Below, piece by piece: positions 26,207-34,289 of a stretch of DNA of 64,000 nucleotides. The DNA is from Lachnospiraceae bacterium UBA7143 (GTDB lineage: Bacteria > Bacillota > Clostridia > Lachnospirales > Lachnospiraceae), in the NCBI GenBank assembly GCA_002491905.1, contig DKWV01000048.1, positions 1 to 64,000 of the forward strand, given 5' to 3'. The notes beneath the pieces were generated by a model. It did no database searches. It was not told where the DNA came from and was given only the letters and a program-made list of their open reading frames with translations. Every line of letters starts with the position of its first letter. Position 1 is the stretch's first letter. Made by a program: the position numbers and the translations under genes.

Positions 26207-26796
26207 GTGCTGCGCCCAACCTCCATAAAGATAACATTCCGCACACCCTGCTCCAGCTTCACACTTTCCCGCCTGTTTTCTATTCGCTGAAAGCCTGCTT
26301 TTTCATAGCTTTTTCTTGCTCCCGTATTGTCCTCAAGAACACGCAGAAATATTTTTTCCAGATGAAGCGTTTCAAATCCATACTGCAGCATAAGCTTCGC
26401 CGCCAGGACACCGTAGCCGCACCCCAGCGCGTCTTCCTCACCGATAAAAACGCCATACTCGGCCGTCTTTTTCTCCCTGTCGATGTCCCGCAGATAGACG
26501 CTGCCGATCTCCCTGTCCGCCGCCTGCGTCTTCTCCTTTATCCCATTCTGCGGGTCGGACGTTTCCGTGTCGTCATCCGTCCCCTGTCGGCGCGCCTCTT
26601 TTGCAGCCACACAGATAATAAACTGCGCCACATGCCCAGGCCCCACCTGTTCCCTAAGCCAGGCCATATGCCCTTCCTCCGTAAAGAGCTTCTGATAAAT
26701 AAAATTTCCTCTCACAAAATCTTTATTCCGCCAGGCCACAATCTTCGCCGTGTCCGCCGCCGCTATTGGCCTCAGATACACCTTTCCTGCGCTCAT
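26182..26796 (-). CDS. GNAT N-acetyltransferase, PseH-like candidate
   Basis: 204 residues. The N-terminal IVAWRNKDFVRGNFIYQKLF followed by GHMAWLRE matches the W-R-N and downstream His-x-x-W/F layout of PseH and related sugar-nucleotide N-acetyltransferases; the later part has EYGVFIGEEDALGCGYGV, then KIFLRVLEDNTGARKSYEKAGF. An acidic insert (about residues 72-90) is specific to this copy. PseH acetylates the 4-amino group of the UDP-altrosamine made by PseB and PseC, which are present at 47185-49441, and no better PseH candidate is found. Role inferred from motifs and pathway need, although it lies 20 kb from pseC. Confidence 0.7.
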   Translation of the reverse strand: MSAGKVYLRPIAAADTAKIVAWRNKDFVRGNFIYQKLFTEEGHMAWLREQVGPGHVAQFIICVAAKEARRQGTDDDTETSDPQNGIKEKTQAADREIGSVYLRDIDREKKTAEYGVFIGEEDALGCGYGVLAAKLMLQYGFETLHLEKIFLRVLEDNTGARKSYEKAGFQRIENRRESVKLEQGVRNVIFMEVGRSTWERKKNN

Positions 26797-26866
26797 CTGC
26801 CTCTCCTTATTGTCTCATCCCTGTTTCCGTTTCCTGCTCTCATCCTGTCCCCCGCAGATACCGTCC

Positions 26867-28774
26867 TCACTCTGAAACGGGAATCACCTGATACACACCA
26901 TAGTTTTCCCCTATCCTGTCATACTCCTCGACAGACACAGTCATGCCCTTTTCGGCATAGGGAACCTCAATCCACGTAAGCCCCCGCATCTCTTTCTCCT
27001 CGTCCGACATGATAAAATACGCCTTTCCTTCCGTGAGCGCGTCAGCCGCCTCCTCTATGCCAAAGGCCGCGAGTTTCTTTCGGTACAGCGGACTCTTGCA
27101 CATCCATCCCCCGGCAATGTCGTAATTTGAGAGCGTATTGTCACGGGGCTCCAAAAGTTTCCCGGAAAAGCCCACGGTAGAGTAGACATCCTCAAAATAA
27201 AAGGTATCCGGGTGTGCCCTGCAGTAGGCGTCTATGGCATCCCAGTCCTGACTGATCTCCTGCCGTTTTGCCTGATCGGCCCGCACCGTGGGAAATTCTT
27301 TTCCCAGTCCCCACGCCGAGAGGAGAAAAAGCAGCGCCCCGGCGCCATACAAAAGGTATTGGCTTGCAGCCAGACCCCTGATCCCGCCCGGAGAGGCCGC
27401 CGCACCGCGACGCCCCAGATGCCGCGCAAACATTCCCGCCAACAGGCTAAACTCCACCAGATAAAGAGGGTGGGTAATCCGCTCGGGATCTCGCCCCCGC
27501 ATTAAAACGAACATCCACAGACCGCTTCTCACAAAAAAAACCAGAAGAAGCTGTACCGCCACATCGAGCAGTTCCCGGACATCCTTCCTCAATAAAACAA
27601 CAGCTGCAATTATATTAATTCCATACCCCAGAATCACCAGCAGATTATAGGGCGCATCGTCTCCGTGAAAACTTCTGTAGCGGTAAAGCAGCAGTTTTTC
27701 CCTAAAAACCGCGCTCCAGTCCCTGGCGCCGCCCACATGCTCCTTCGCATAAGCCGCCACATCCGAGAGCATCCGCGCGTCAATCCTGTCGTCGAGACCG
27801 AAGTTATAATTGTCGAGCAGAATCTGTGCACCAAAGGAAACGCCCTGCCTTTCTAAATCCGCATCGAACATTTCCTCCGACAGCACTTCGGGATAAAAGT
27901 CATAAACCGTTGTCCTGTCATTAAAAAACTGCCGGAATGTCCTCCACTCTCCGCCGTATGCAAGACTGTCCGCTCCCACAGAAAGCCCCATACCCGCAAG
28001 GAGCAAAAGAAGCAGGCCGCCATATTTCTGCAGGGTTTTCCGTTCAAAAACCGGTCTGTCCCCCCACCAGCCAAACAGTCCCGCAAGCCCCAGAATCGGC
28101 AGGGTGAGAAGCGCCATCTCCGACCGGAGGTGAAAAGCCAGCAGAAAAAGCAGAAGAGACGGCAGACTTCTGACCAGAAACGCTTTTACGGAAAGGGCCC
28201 CGGATACTTCCCCAAAAAACACGCTCTCCGGCATGGTCAGGAAAAGAAAGACAGCTGTGCCCACAAGCATGCCGCCGGTAATCGTATATTGGATATTGAC
28301 CATGTGAGTCAGCCATATGCCCCACTGGAAAACCGTCAGCGCCAAAAGGCAGAGGAGTTTTCCCACAAACCTCCGGCCGCACCCGGCGCTGCCGCCTTCT
28401 GACACGGTCCGCTCCCGCGCGCAGGAAGTGTCCACCAGAGTGCAAAGCCTGACGCCCGTCAGGAAAAAGCATCCGAACTGGCACAGGAACAGGAATGCCC
28501 CATACCACGGAAAGGACCCATAGATCCGATAGCACAGTGCAATCAGGGCCCCAAGCGGGTAGAGTGTCTGCATATTGTGGCCGTCCGGCGCGCCGCTGTA
28601 AATGCCCGACATAATATCCCGCATCATGGTGTCGTCATTCATATCATAGTAGAAATCAAAGAAAAGACCCATCAGAAGCGCGCTGGCTCCCATGACGGCA
28701 AACGTCAGTATGCAGTTTTCATATCTCCGTTTCTTATTCTGTTCCATCAGACACACATCGTCAATTTGACGCAT
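26867..28774 (-). CDS. Polytopic membrane protein, possible GT-C glycosyltransferase
   Basis: 635 residues with about 12 helices, then an outer C-terminal domain of about 130 residues (from FPTVRADQAKRQ) ending in a soluble tail. The first outer loop contains DFYYDMNDDTMMRDIMSG, an acidic motif placed as in GT-C enzymes. ATG at 28774 overlaps the end of wecE by 14 bp and has only a weak AAAGG site, so it probably depends on coupled translation; a second ATG at 28747 lacks a site. No named family recognised. Confidence 0.65.
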   Translation of the reverse strand: MRQIDDVCLMEQNKKRRYENCILTFAVMGASALLMGLFFDFYYDMNDDTMMRDIMSGIYSGAPDGHNMQTLYPLGALIALCYRIYGSFPWYGAFLFLCQFGCFFLTGVRLCTLVDTSCARERTVSEGGSAGCGRRFVGKLLCLLALTVFQWGIWLTHMVNIQYTITGGMLVGTAVFLFLTMPESVFFGEVSGALSVKAFLVRSLPSLLLFLLAFHLRSEMALLTLPILGLAGLFGWWGDRPVFERKTLQKYGGLLLLLLAGMGLSVGADSLAYGGEWRTFRQFFNDRTTVYDFYPEVLSEEMFDADLERQGVSFGAQILLDNYNFGLDDRIDARMLSDVAAYAKEHVGGARDWSAVFREKLLLYRYRSFHGDDAPYNLLVILGYGINIIAAVVLLRKDVRELLDVAVQLLLVFFVRSGLWMFVLMRGRDPERITHPLYLVEFSLLAGMFARHLGRRGAAASPGGIRGLAASQYLLYGAGALLFLLSAWGLGKEFPTVRADQAKRQEISQDWDAIDAYCRAHPDTFYFEDVYSTVGFSGKLLEPRDNTLSNYDIAGGWMCKSPLYRKKLAAFGIEEAADALTEGKAYFIMSDEEKEMRGLTWIEVPYAEKGMTVSVEEYDRIGENYGVYQVIPVSE

Positions 28775-29894
28775 AAAACGCCTTTACCTGCTGCGTGATA
28801 TATTCCACCTCATCCGCTGTCAGTTTATAGAACAGCGGCAGACGCAGCAGTCTCTCACTCTCTTTCGTCGTATATCTGTCCTCCCCGTGGAATCTGCCGT
28901 ACTTTTTCCCCGCAGGGGCGGAATGTAACGGCACATAGTGGAATACCGACAAAATATCCTTTTCCTTCAAATAGGCAATCAGGCTGCTTCTCTCCTCCAT
29001 ATCCTTCGTCTTGATATAAAACATATGGGCATTGTGTGTACAGTGCTCCGGAATATAGGGAAGTTCAATCCGTCCTGCTTCCGCCAGAGGCGTGAGCAGC
29101 TCCAGATACTGGTTCCACCTGTCCATCCTTGCCCTGGTAATCTCCTCTGCCTGCTCTAACTGTGCATACAGGTAAGCCGCATTCATATCGCTTGGCAGAT
29201 AGGAGGAACCATATTCCTGCCAGCGGTACTTGTCCACCTGTCCTCTGTAATACTTACTGCGGTCCGTTCCCTTTTCCCTGTAAATCTCCGCTTCTTCAAT
29301 ATATTTTTCATCGCGGATCAACAACGCGCCACCCTCACCCATGCTGAGGTTTTTCGTCTCATGAAAGCTAAAGCACCCGAACTCACCGAAGGTTCCAAGC
29401 GGTTTCCCTTTATAGGAAGCCATAATGCCCTGCGCGGCATCCTCCACCACCATCAGGTGATGCCTTTTTGCAATATCCATAATGGCGTCCATCTCGCACC
29501 CCACGCCCGCGTAATGCACCGGCGCAATCACCTTTGTGCGCTCCGTAACGGCATCCTCAATCAGCTTTTCATCTATATTCATGGTATCGGGCCGGATATC
29601 TACAAACACCGCCGTGGCACCGCGCAGCACAAACGCATCCGCAGTAGACACAAAGGTGTAGGAGGGCAGGATCACTTCATCCCCCGGTTGTATCTTTGCC
29701 AAAAGCGCCGCCAGCTCCGTGGCGTGGGTGCAGGAGGTAGTGAGCAGACACTTGGCCGTGCCTGTCTGAGCCTCAATCCAGCTGCTGCATTTTTTTGTAA
29801 AAGGTCCGTCTCCGCAGATCTTCTGATTTTCCACAGCCTCCCTCATATATTCAAATTCTTTCCCGGTGAAAGGGGGGACATTAAAATTGATCAT
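28761..29894 (-). CDS. wecE: dTDP-4-amino-4,6-dideoxygalactose transaminase (WecE/RffA)
   Basis: 377 residues, close to E. coli RffA along its whole length: FNVPPFTGKEFEYM, CGDGPFTKKC, PSYTFVSTADAFVLRGA, PVHYAGVGCEMDAIM, PLP lysine in SFHETKNLSMGEGG, REKGTDRSKYYRGQVDKY and GEDRYTTKESERLLRLPLF. It aminates dTDP-4-keto-6-deoxyglucose to dTDP-Fuc4N, as in enterobacterial common antigen. The substrate needs RmlA and RmlB, which are not in the window. ATG at 29894 has GAGGAAAAAAT before it; upstream in-frame residues are rejected as unlike the family. Own promoter at 29976. Confidence 0.93.
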   Translation of the reverse strand: MINFNVPPFTGKEFEYMREAVENQKICGDGPFTKKCSSWIEAQTGTAKCLLTTSCTHATELAALLAKIQPGDEVILPSYTFVSTADAFVLRGATAVFVDIRPDTMNIDEKLIEDAVTERTKVIAPVHYAGVGCEMDAIMDIAKRHHLMVVEDAAQGIMASYKGKPLGTFGEFGCFSFHETKNLSMGEGGALLIRDEKYIEEAEIYREKGTDRSKYYRGQVDKYRWQEYGSSYLPSDMNAAYLYAQLEQAEEITRARMDRWNQYLELLTPLAEAGRIELPYIPEHCTHNAHMFYIKTKDMEERSSLIAYLKEKDILSVFHYVPLHSAPAGKKYGRFHGEDRYTTKESERLLRLPLFYKLTADEVEYITQQVKAFYASN

Positions 29895-29975
29895 ATTTTT
29901 TCCTCGCTTTCTCTCTCTGCCACGCGGTGCCGCCCGATTCCGCCCTGCTTCGCCACGCCCGCGTGCTTCGCGTAC

Positions 29976-29981
29976 AGTATA
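29976..29981 (-). promoter_or_regulatory. Extended -10 promoter box before wecE
   Basis: Minus strand reads GTGG-TATACT, an extended -10, about 80 bp before the wecE ATG; -35 weak. 29895-30081 (187 bp) otherwise holds no gene or clear hairpin. Confidence 0.5.
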
Positions 29982-30081
29982 CCACAATATATGGCAAATT
30001 CCTACTCCGACAGGACCATCCGGCCACGTTTTTTACGTTTGCATCCATAACTTTTCTCAGTATTTTCATTAACGCCTGGCA

Positions 30082-32067
30082 TTACTTCATATAAACCACA
30101 TACCGCGCATTCCCAAACACTTCCGTATAGCCGTAATCCCGGACAAGCTCCCACAGAATCCTCAGCTTTTCATCCCCAGCCATCTTCTCTACATCCACGC
30201 CAAACCAGTTGATTGCCTCACCGTCGTCGCTCCAGTAAGCCGCCACAGCCGAGGAAACAATAATGACAGGCAGCTCCGTCCCCGTTTTTTTCTCAAGCGC
30301 CGCCAGATCCCGCTCATACTCCGTCATGCGGTAGGATTCCAGATCCGGCCAGGCTGTTGACAGGGCAGGCGGCATATCGAGCAGGTAAGGAAGCCCCGGC
30401 AGTTCGCCGTAGGTAATTATCTCCCTGCCCGTCAGCCCCTCCTCCTCTATAAAGCCAGACAGTTCTTCCAAAAGAGCGCCATTCTCCAGCGTTGTATAAA
30501 CCCCCGCCGCTTTTTCCGGCATCTCTGCGCACATTTCACGGGGCTCACCGTAAATACCGTCCTGAAAAACGAAACAGGCATGGGAGCCGATACTCTGCAA
30601 CGTGACAAATAGAATAAGCAGCACCACCGGCGCACGCCACACAAAACCATAAACCGCACCGCTTTGCACCCGTCCGGCGCTTTCTTCCGTTTCAGCCGCA
30701 CTCCGCTGCCGTGCTGCCGCCGAGACCCTGATGCCTCCGTCTATCACCCACAGCAGAAAAGGCGCCGCCACAAAAAGATTATTGATAATCGGGTACAGAT
30801 CGTTGTTGCTGCCAAGAGGCGTCAGAAAGATCTGCAGGAGCACCAGCGCCGCCAAAATCTTCTGCTCCGCGCACACACTTTTTCCGGTCAGGCAAAGTAC
30901 CGCCGCCGCAATCGCCGCTAAAAGCAGCAGCACCGCAGGATAATAGATGCTGCCGTTACCGTACTCATAATATCTGAAATGAAACATCCCCCTGCCCCAG
31001 TAAAAACGGAGCAAAACCAGCAGAAGCAGTATATACAGTATTTCTATGATTACGCCCGTTATTCTATATGTGCTCCACATTCCCGGGAAATCATCCGCCG
31101 GCCCTCCGGCACACACATTGGTTTTCCCGCTGTCCTGCTGTCCGACATTTTTCCCTGTACCATACAACCGTTCCCTGACAAAAAAAGCCAGCCCCGCCGC
31201 CGCCGCACACACTCCCGCGAATACCAGCCAGTACAGGCCTTCCCCATAATCGCCAAACATTCCCGCCAACATCGAAGATGGTTTATAGTCTGCCGCCTGT
31301 TCGGTCATGGCAAACATAGTCGTCACCATATCAGGATAGGCTGTCACCCCATATCTGACACAGACAGCCGCAAAAGGCACGCCAAAGCCGATCACATAAC
31401 CCAGCAGACACCACCCGGTAACGCCCGCAAGCAGCCGCCAGGGCAGAGACCGTTTCACCGCGTTTTCCTTTTCCGCGCTCCGCTCTCCCCGCTTGCAAAT
31501 CAGCACAATCCCGTACCAGACTGCCAGGATAAAGGCCGCCTGTACCACATTTGGCATCCTCACCGCCACATTGGCCCCCAGACAGATGCCCGCCGACAGG
31601 AAACACAGCCACTGTTTTCTGCCGCCTGTCAGCCCCCGGTAAATCAGCAGCATCCCACCTGTCATCAGCAGATACGTCAGATAGTTATACAGGATCGTAG
31701 ACGGACACCAGCAGAGCCCCAGCGCAAGAAACTCCCCTAAAAACAGCAGCGGCGCGGCTATTTTTTTTCTCAATCCAAAATAAACGATAAGCGCCAGCGC
31801 CGACTGCACCAGAGTGGTATAACATTTCATGCCAAGAAGTGTCCCTCCAAAAGGAAGGCGCATAAGCAGCCATCCCGCCACATTAGAGAGAAAAGTTGCC
31901 ACCATCCATGTTCCGTTCATGGAATCAAAATACTGAAAGTTCGTCAGACTGTATGTCGAGTCCGCCACATCAATACCCTGATTGACCGTAAGAAACGGGT
32001 AAAACAGAAGAATTGCCGGGAACAGCCATTTCTCTATGAAGTTCTGATATTTCCGATACATACCCAC
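30082..32067 (-). CDS. Polytopic membrane protein, possible GT-C glycosyltransferase
   Basis: 661 residues, about 12-13 helices and an outer C-terminal domain of about 170 residues. First outer loop: NQGIDVADSTYSLTNFQYFD, with acidic residues and aromatics as in GT-C enzymes. The C-terminal part (REIITYGELPGLPYLLDMPP) resembles the outer domains of oligosaccharide-transferring or arabinosyl-type enzymes only in layout. It follows a GNAT gene by 32 bp. I do not recognise the family; the glycosyltransfer role is inferred from topology and context. Confidence 0.62.
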   Translation of the reverse strand: MGMYRKYQNFIEKWLFPAILLFYPFLTVNQGIDVADSTYSLTNFQYFDSMNGTWMVATFLSNVAGWLLMRLPFGGTLLGMKCYTTLVQSALALIVYFGLRKKIAAPLLFLGEFLALGLCWCPSTILYNYLTYLLMTGGMLLIYRGLTGGRKQWLCFLSAGICLGANVAVRMPNVVQAAFILAVWYGIVLICKRGERSAEKENAVKRSLPWRLLAGVTGWCLLGYVIGFGVPFAAVCVRYGVTAYPDMVTTMFAMTEQAADYKPSSMLAGMFGDYGEGLYWLVFAGVCAAAAGLAFFVRERLYGTGKNVGQQDSGKTNVCAGGPADDFPGMWSTYRITGVIIEILYILLLLVLLRFYWGRGMFHFRYYEYGNGSIYYPAVLLLLAAIAAAVLCLTGKSVCAEQKILAALVLLQIFLTPLGSNNDLYPIINNLFVAAPFLLWVIDGGIRVSAAARQRSAAETEESAGRVQSGAVYGFVWRAPVVLLILFVTLQSIGSHACFVFQDGIYGEPREMCAEMPEKAAGVYTTLENGALLEELSGFIEEEGLTGREIITYGELPGLPYLLDMPPALSTAWPDLESYRMTEYERDLAALEKKTGTELPVIIVSSAVAAYWSDDGEAINWFGVDVEKMAGDEKLRILWELVRDYGYTEVFGNARYVVYMK

Positions 32068-32099
32068 GATTTTTCCCTCTGAAACTGCGATTTATCATG

Positions 32100-32627
32100 T
32101 TAGGTGAAATCAAATGTCTGCTTCGCAGCCGCCTGATTTCCCGCTAACATGATATAATATGGACAGATATCCTCGTACCGCCCGTCTTTCATCCGAAAAC
32201 CGCCCGGAATGGTGCCAAGCTGCGTAAACCCGATTCTCTCATACAGATGTCTGGCATGGACGTTTGACGCGACGACCGCATTGAACTGCAAAACCCGGAA
32301 GCCGATCCGCCGCGCCTGTTCGATACAGTCGAGTACCAGCTTTTCTCCGATATGCTGCCCTCTGTTCTGCGAAGCCACGGCGTAACTCGCATTGCATATG
32401 TGCCCGCATCTGCCCACATTATTCGGATGCAGAATATATAATCCCAAAATTCCCCCGTGGCTTTCATCTTCCGCAACTCCACAGTAGCTCTGCTCTCCAA
32501 AAAAAGCGGCTCCTGTCTGTTCCTCCAAAAATTCTTCCTGCGGGAAGGCCACGCCCTCCTCAACTACCTCGTTCCAGATGGCAATCATAGCGGGAAGATC
32601 CTCTTTACGGTATGCTCTCACAATCAT
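32100..32627 (-). CDS. GNAT-family N-acetyltransferase
   Basis: 175 residues from MIVRAYRKEDLPAM. Features of the phosphinothricin-acetyltransferase-like GNATs: WNEVVEEGVAFPQEE near residue 20, YAVASQNRGQHIGEKLV as the acetyl-CoA loop (QNRGQHIG), and VHARHLYERIGFTQLGTIPGGF. ATG at 32627 is preferred (AAAGGAGA about 12 nt upstream, family-like start); ATGs at 32651 or 32711 are alternatives, the last overlapping the acyltransferase gene. May acetylate an amino sugar, but the group is broad and this could be a detoxifying or metabolic enzyme. Confidence 0.82.
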   Translation of the reverse strand: MIVRAYRKEDLPAMIAIWNEVVEEGVAFPQEEFLEEQTGAAFFGEQSYCGVAEDESHGGILGLYILHPNNVGRCGHICNASYAVASQNRGQHIGEKLVLDCIEQARRIGFRVLQFNAVVASNVHARHLYERIGFTQLGTIPGGFRMKDGRYEDICPYYIMLAGNQAAAKQTFDFT

Positions 32628-32688
32628 TGTTTTCCGATCTCCTTTAGTCATTCTGCCTTCATCCAAACAACTGCGTCCTGTAATCCGT

Positions 32689-33774
32689 TCAGGACTGCTT
32701 TCGCAAAACACTCTCCGCCATAGCCGTCACCCGTGCAAACAGCTGCGCCCGCGCCCGGTCCACCGCCGTCCCGGCCGCATACACCACCAGCACACACAGA
32801 ATCATATGTGGCACAAAGAGAAAACTCTCCGCCACATCCTCCACGCAAAGCCACTTCATCCATTCATACCGCACCAGAATATGCTCGTGCAGAAGGTACA
32901 CCCCGAACGTATAAGGCGCAAGCTTTCTCACCACCCCGGCAAACCGCCCTTCCCCAATGCGCAGATTTTTAAACACATAAAAAAGGGAAACCGCACCGGC
33001 AAGGCACAGCAGATGGTTGTAATTATAGAGCATATTTGCGTAACGGGCAAACGTCTCGGCTTCGCCGCCAAGCGTATTGAAAAATAGCGAAAGCTGCCAG
33101 ATCAGCAGGCAGGAAAGCACATAGGCTCCCGCCGCGTGAGACTTCTTTTCCAGCCACGAAATACCATACAGCCTGATATAGCCCGCCACCACGAACAGAC
33201 ACAAAAACCACCCGAAATCATAACCGTACCGGTCCGTCGCCAGGTACACAGGAAGAATCGTCTTCTCGAGTGAGAAAAACGCAAGCAGCAATGCCAAAAG
33301 AATCTGCAGATCCCGCTTTTTCATCTTCCCTATGCCCGCCGCCAGAAGAGGCGCAAACAGATACATGACAAGGTAAGCCGTGGCAAACCAGTAATGCTCT
33401 GTCCCAAAGGGAAATACAAAACCAATCCAGTCGTAAATGTCAAGATCCCTGACAGAATTCGCACTGATCAAAAGAAGGAATATCGGAACCATCAGGGAAT
33501 AAAAAAGAACCTGCGAAAGCAGGGAAACCAGCCTTCCCGGCTTCCACGCGGATTCCACAAGAAAATACCCGCTGATAAGAACATAGCAGTTTACCGCCAC
33601 AATGCAGAAAGCCTCAATCAGCCATGCAAAGGCGCCGGCAGGGTGTTCTTTTACCACAAAGGGAAACGGCGTGGCAACCCACCCCTTCACCAGATAGTGG
33701 AGCGAGATGATCATAAACATCGCCACAATGCGCAGTAATTCAAAATTTGCCTGCCTCTTACTTCCCGTTTCCAT
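32689..33774 (-). CDS. Acyltransferase-3 family membrane protein
   Basis: 361 residues, ten helices. N-terminal NFELLRIVAMFMIISLHYLV carries the conserved R-x10-H pair of the acyltransferase-3 family, and the last third has APYTFGVYLLHEHILVRYEW. Members O-acetylate or otherwise acylate exported glycans using cytoplasmic acyl-CoA. It sits beside a GNAT and GtrA, within the decoration part of the locus. Target sugar unknown. Confidence 0.88.
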   Translation of the reverse strand: METGSKRQANFELLRIVAMFMIISLHYLVKGWVATPFPFVVKEHPAGAFAWLIEAFCIVAVNCYVLISGYFLVESAWKPGRLVSLLSQVLFYSLMVPIFLLLISANSVRDLDIYDWIGFVFPFGTEHYWFATAYLVMYLFAPLLAAGIGKMKKRDLQILLALLLAFFSLEKTILPVYLATDRYGYDFGWFLCLFVVAGYIRLYGISWLEKKSHAAGAYVLSCLLIWQLSLFFNTLGGEAETFARYANMLYNYNHLLCLAGAVSLFYVFKNLRIGEGRFAGVVRKLAPYTFGVYLLHEHILVRYEWMKWLCVEDVAESFLFVPHMILCVLVVYAAGTAVDRARAQLFARVTAMAESVLRKQS

Positions 33775-33851
33775 TCCTCAATCTCCCCAGCCGCCAACGA
33801 ACGACGGTCTCTTCACACAAAAAAGCGCCGCGGCTCTGCCAAATTACCACT

Positions 33852-34280
33852 TTACGAAACTTTCTTGAATATCCAGATTTTACTGAGCACATAGTTTGCC
33901 AGAATCACAAGTACCTGACAGACCAGCTTGGAAATCTTGTCGTTGATTGAACAGAGATCCACCATCACATACATCAGTACCAGTTCCAGCACCTCCGTGG
34001 CTATCCTTGCTCCGATAAAAGAGACAAACTCCCGCACAACCGAGGCTGTCTCCTTATTCTGGCTCTTAAAGACGAAGGTTCGGTTCGTCCAGTAGGCAAA
34101 TACCACCGTCAGCACCCATGACAGACCGGTAGCTGCCATATAGTGCATGGCGATGGCGTCCGCAAAGATAAAATACAGGATATAATTCAGCACAAAAGCC
34201 AGAAACCCAAAGATCAGATAGTTGATTCCCTCCTCATGCTTCTTATACAATCCCCATCCGAAATCCCATAATTTTTTCAT
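33852..34280 (-). CDS. GtrA-family membrane protein
   Basis: 142 residues with four helices in the GtrA pattern: INYLIFGFLAFVLNYILYF, SWVLTVVFAYWTNRTFVF, two later helices. GtrA proteins are thought to flip undecaprenyl-phosphate-linked sugars outward so that GT-C enzymes can use them. The many GT-C-like proteins here and the GtrB-type GT2 at 63754-64000 fit that role. It starts 9 bp after the ABC flippase-like gene. 33775-33851 downstream holds no gene. Confidence 0.92.
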   Translation of the reverse strand: MKKLWDFGWGLYKKHEEGINYLIFGFLAFVLNYILYFIFADAIAMHYMAATGLSWVLTVVFAYWTNRTFVFKSQNKETASVVREFVSFIGARIATEVLELVLMYVMVDLCSINDKISKLVCQVLVILANYVLSKIWIFKKVS

Positions 34281-34289
34281 TTTACTCTC

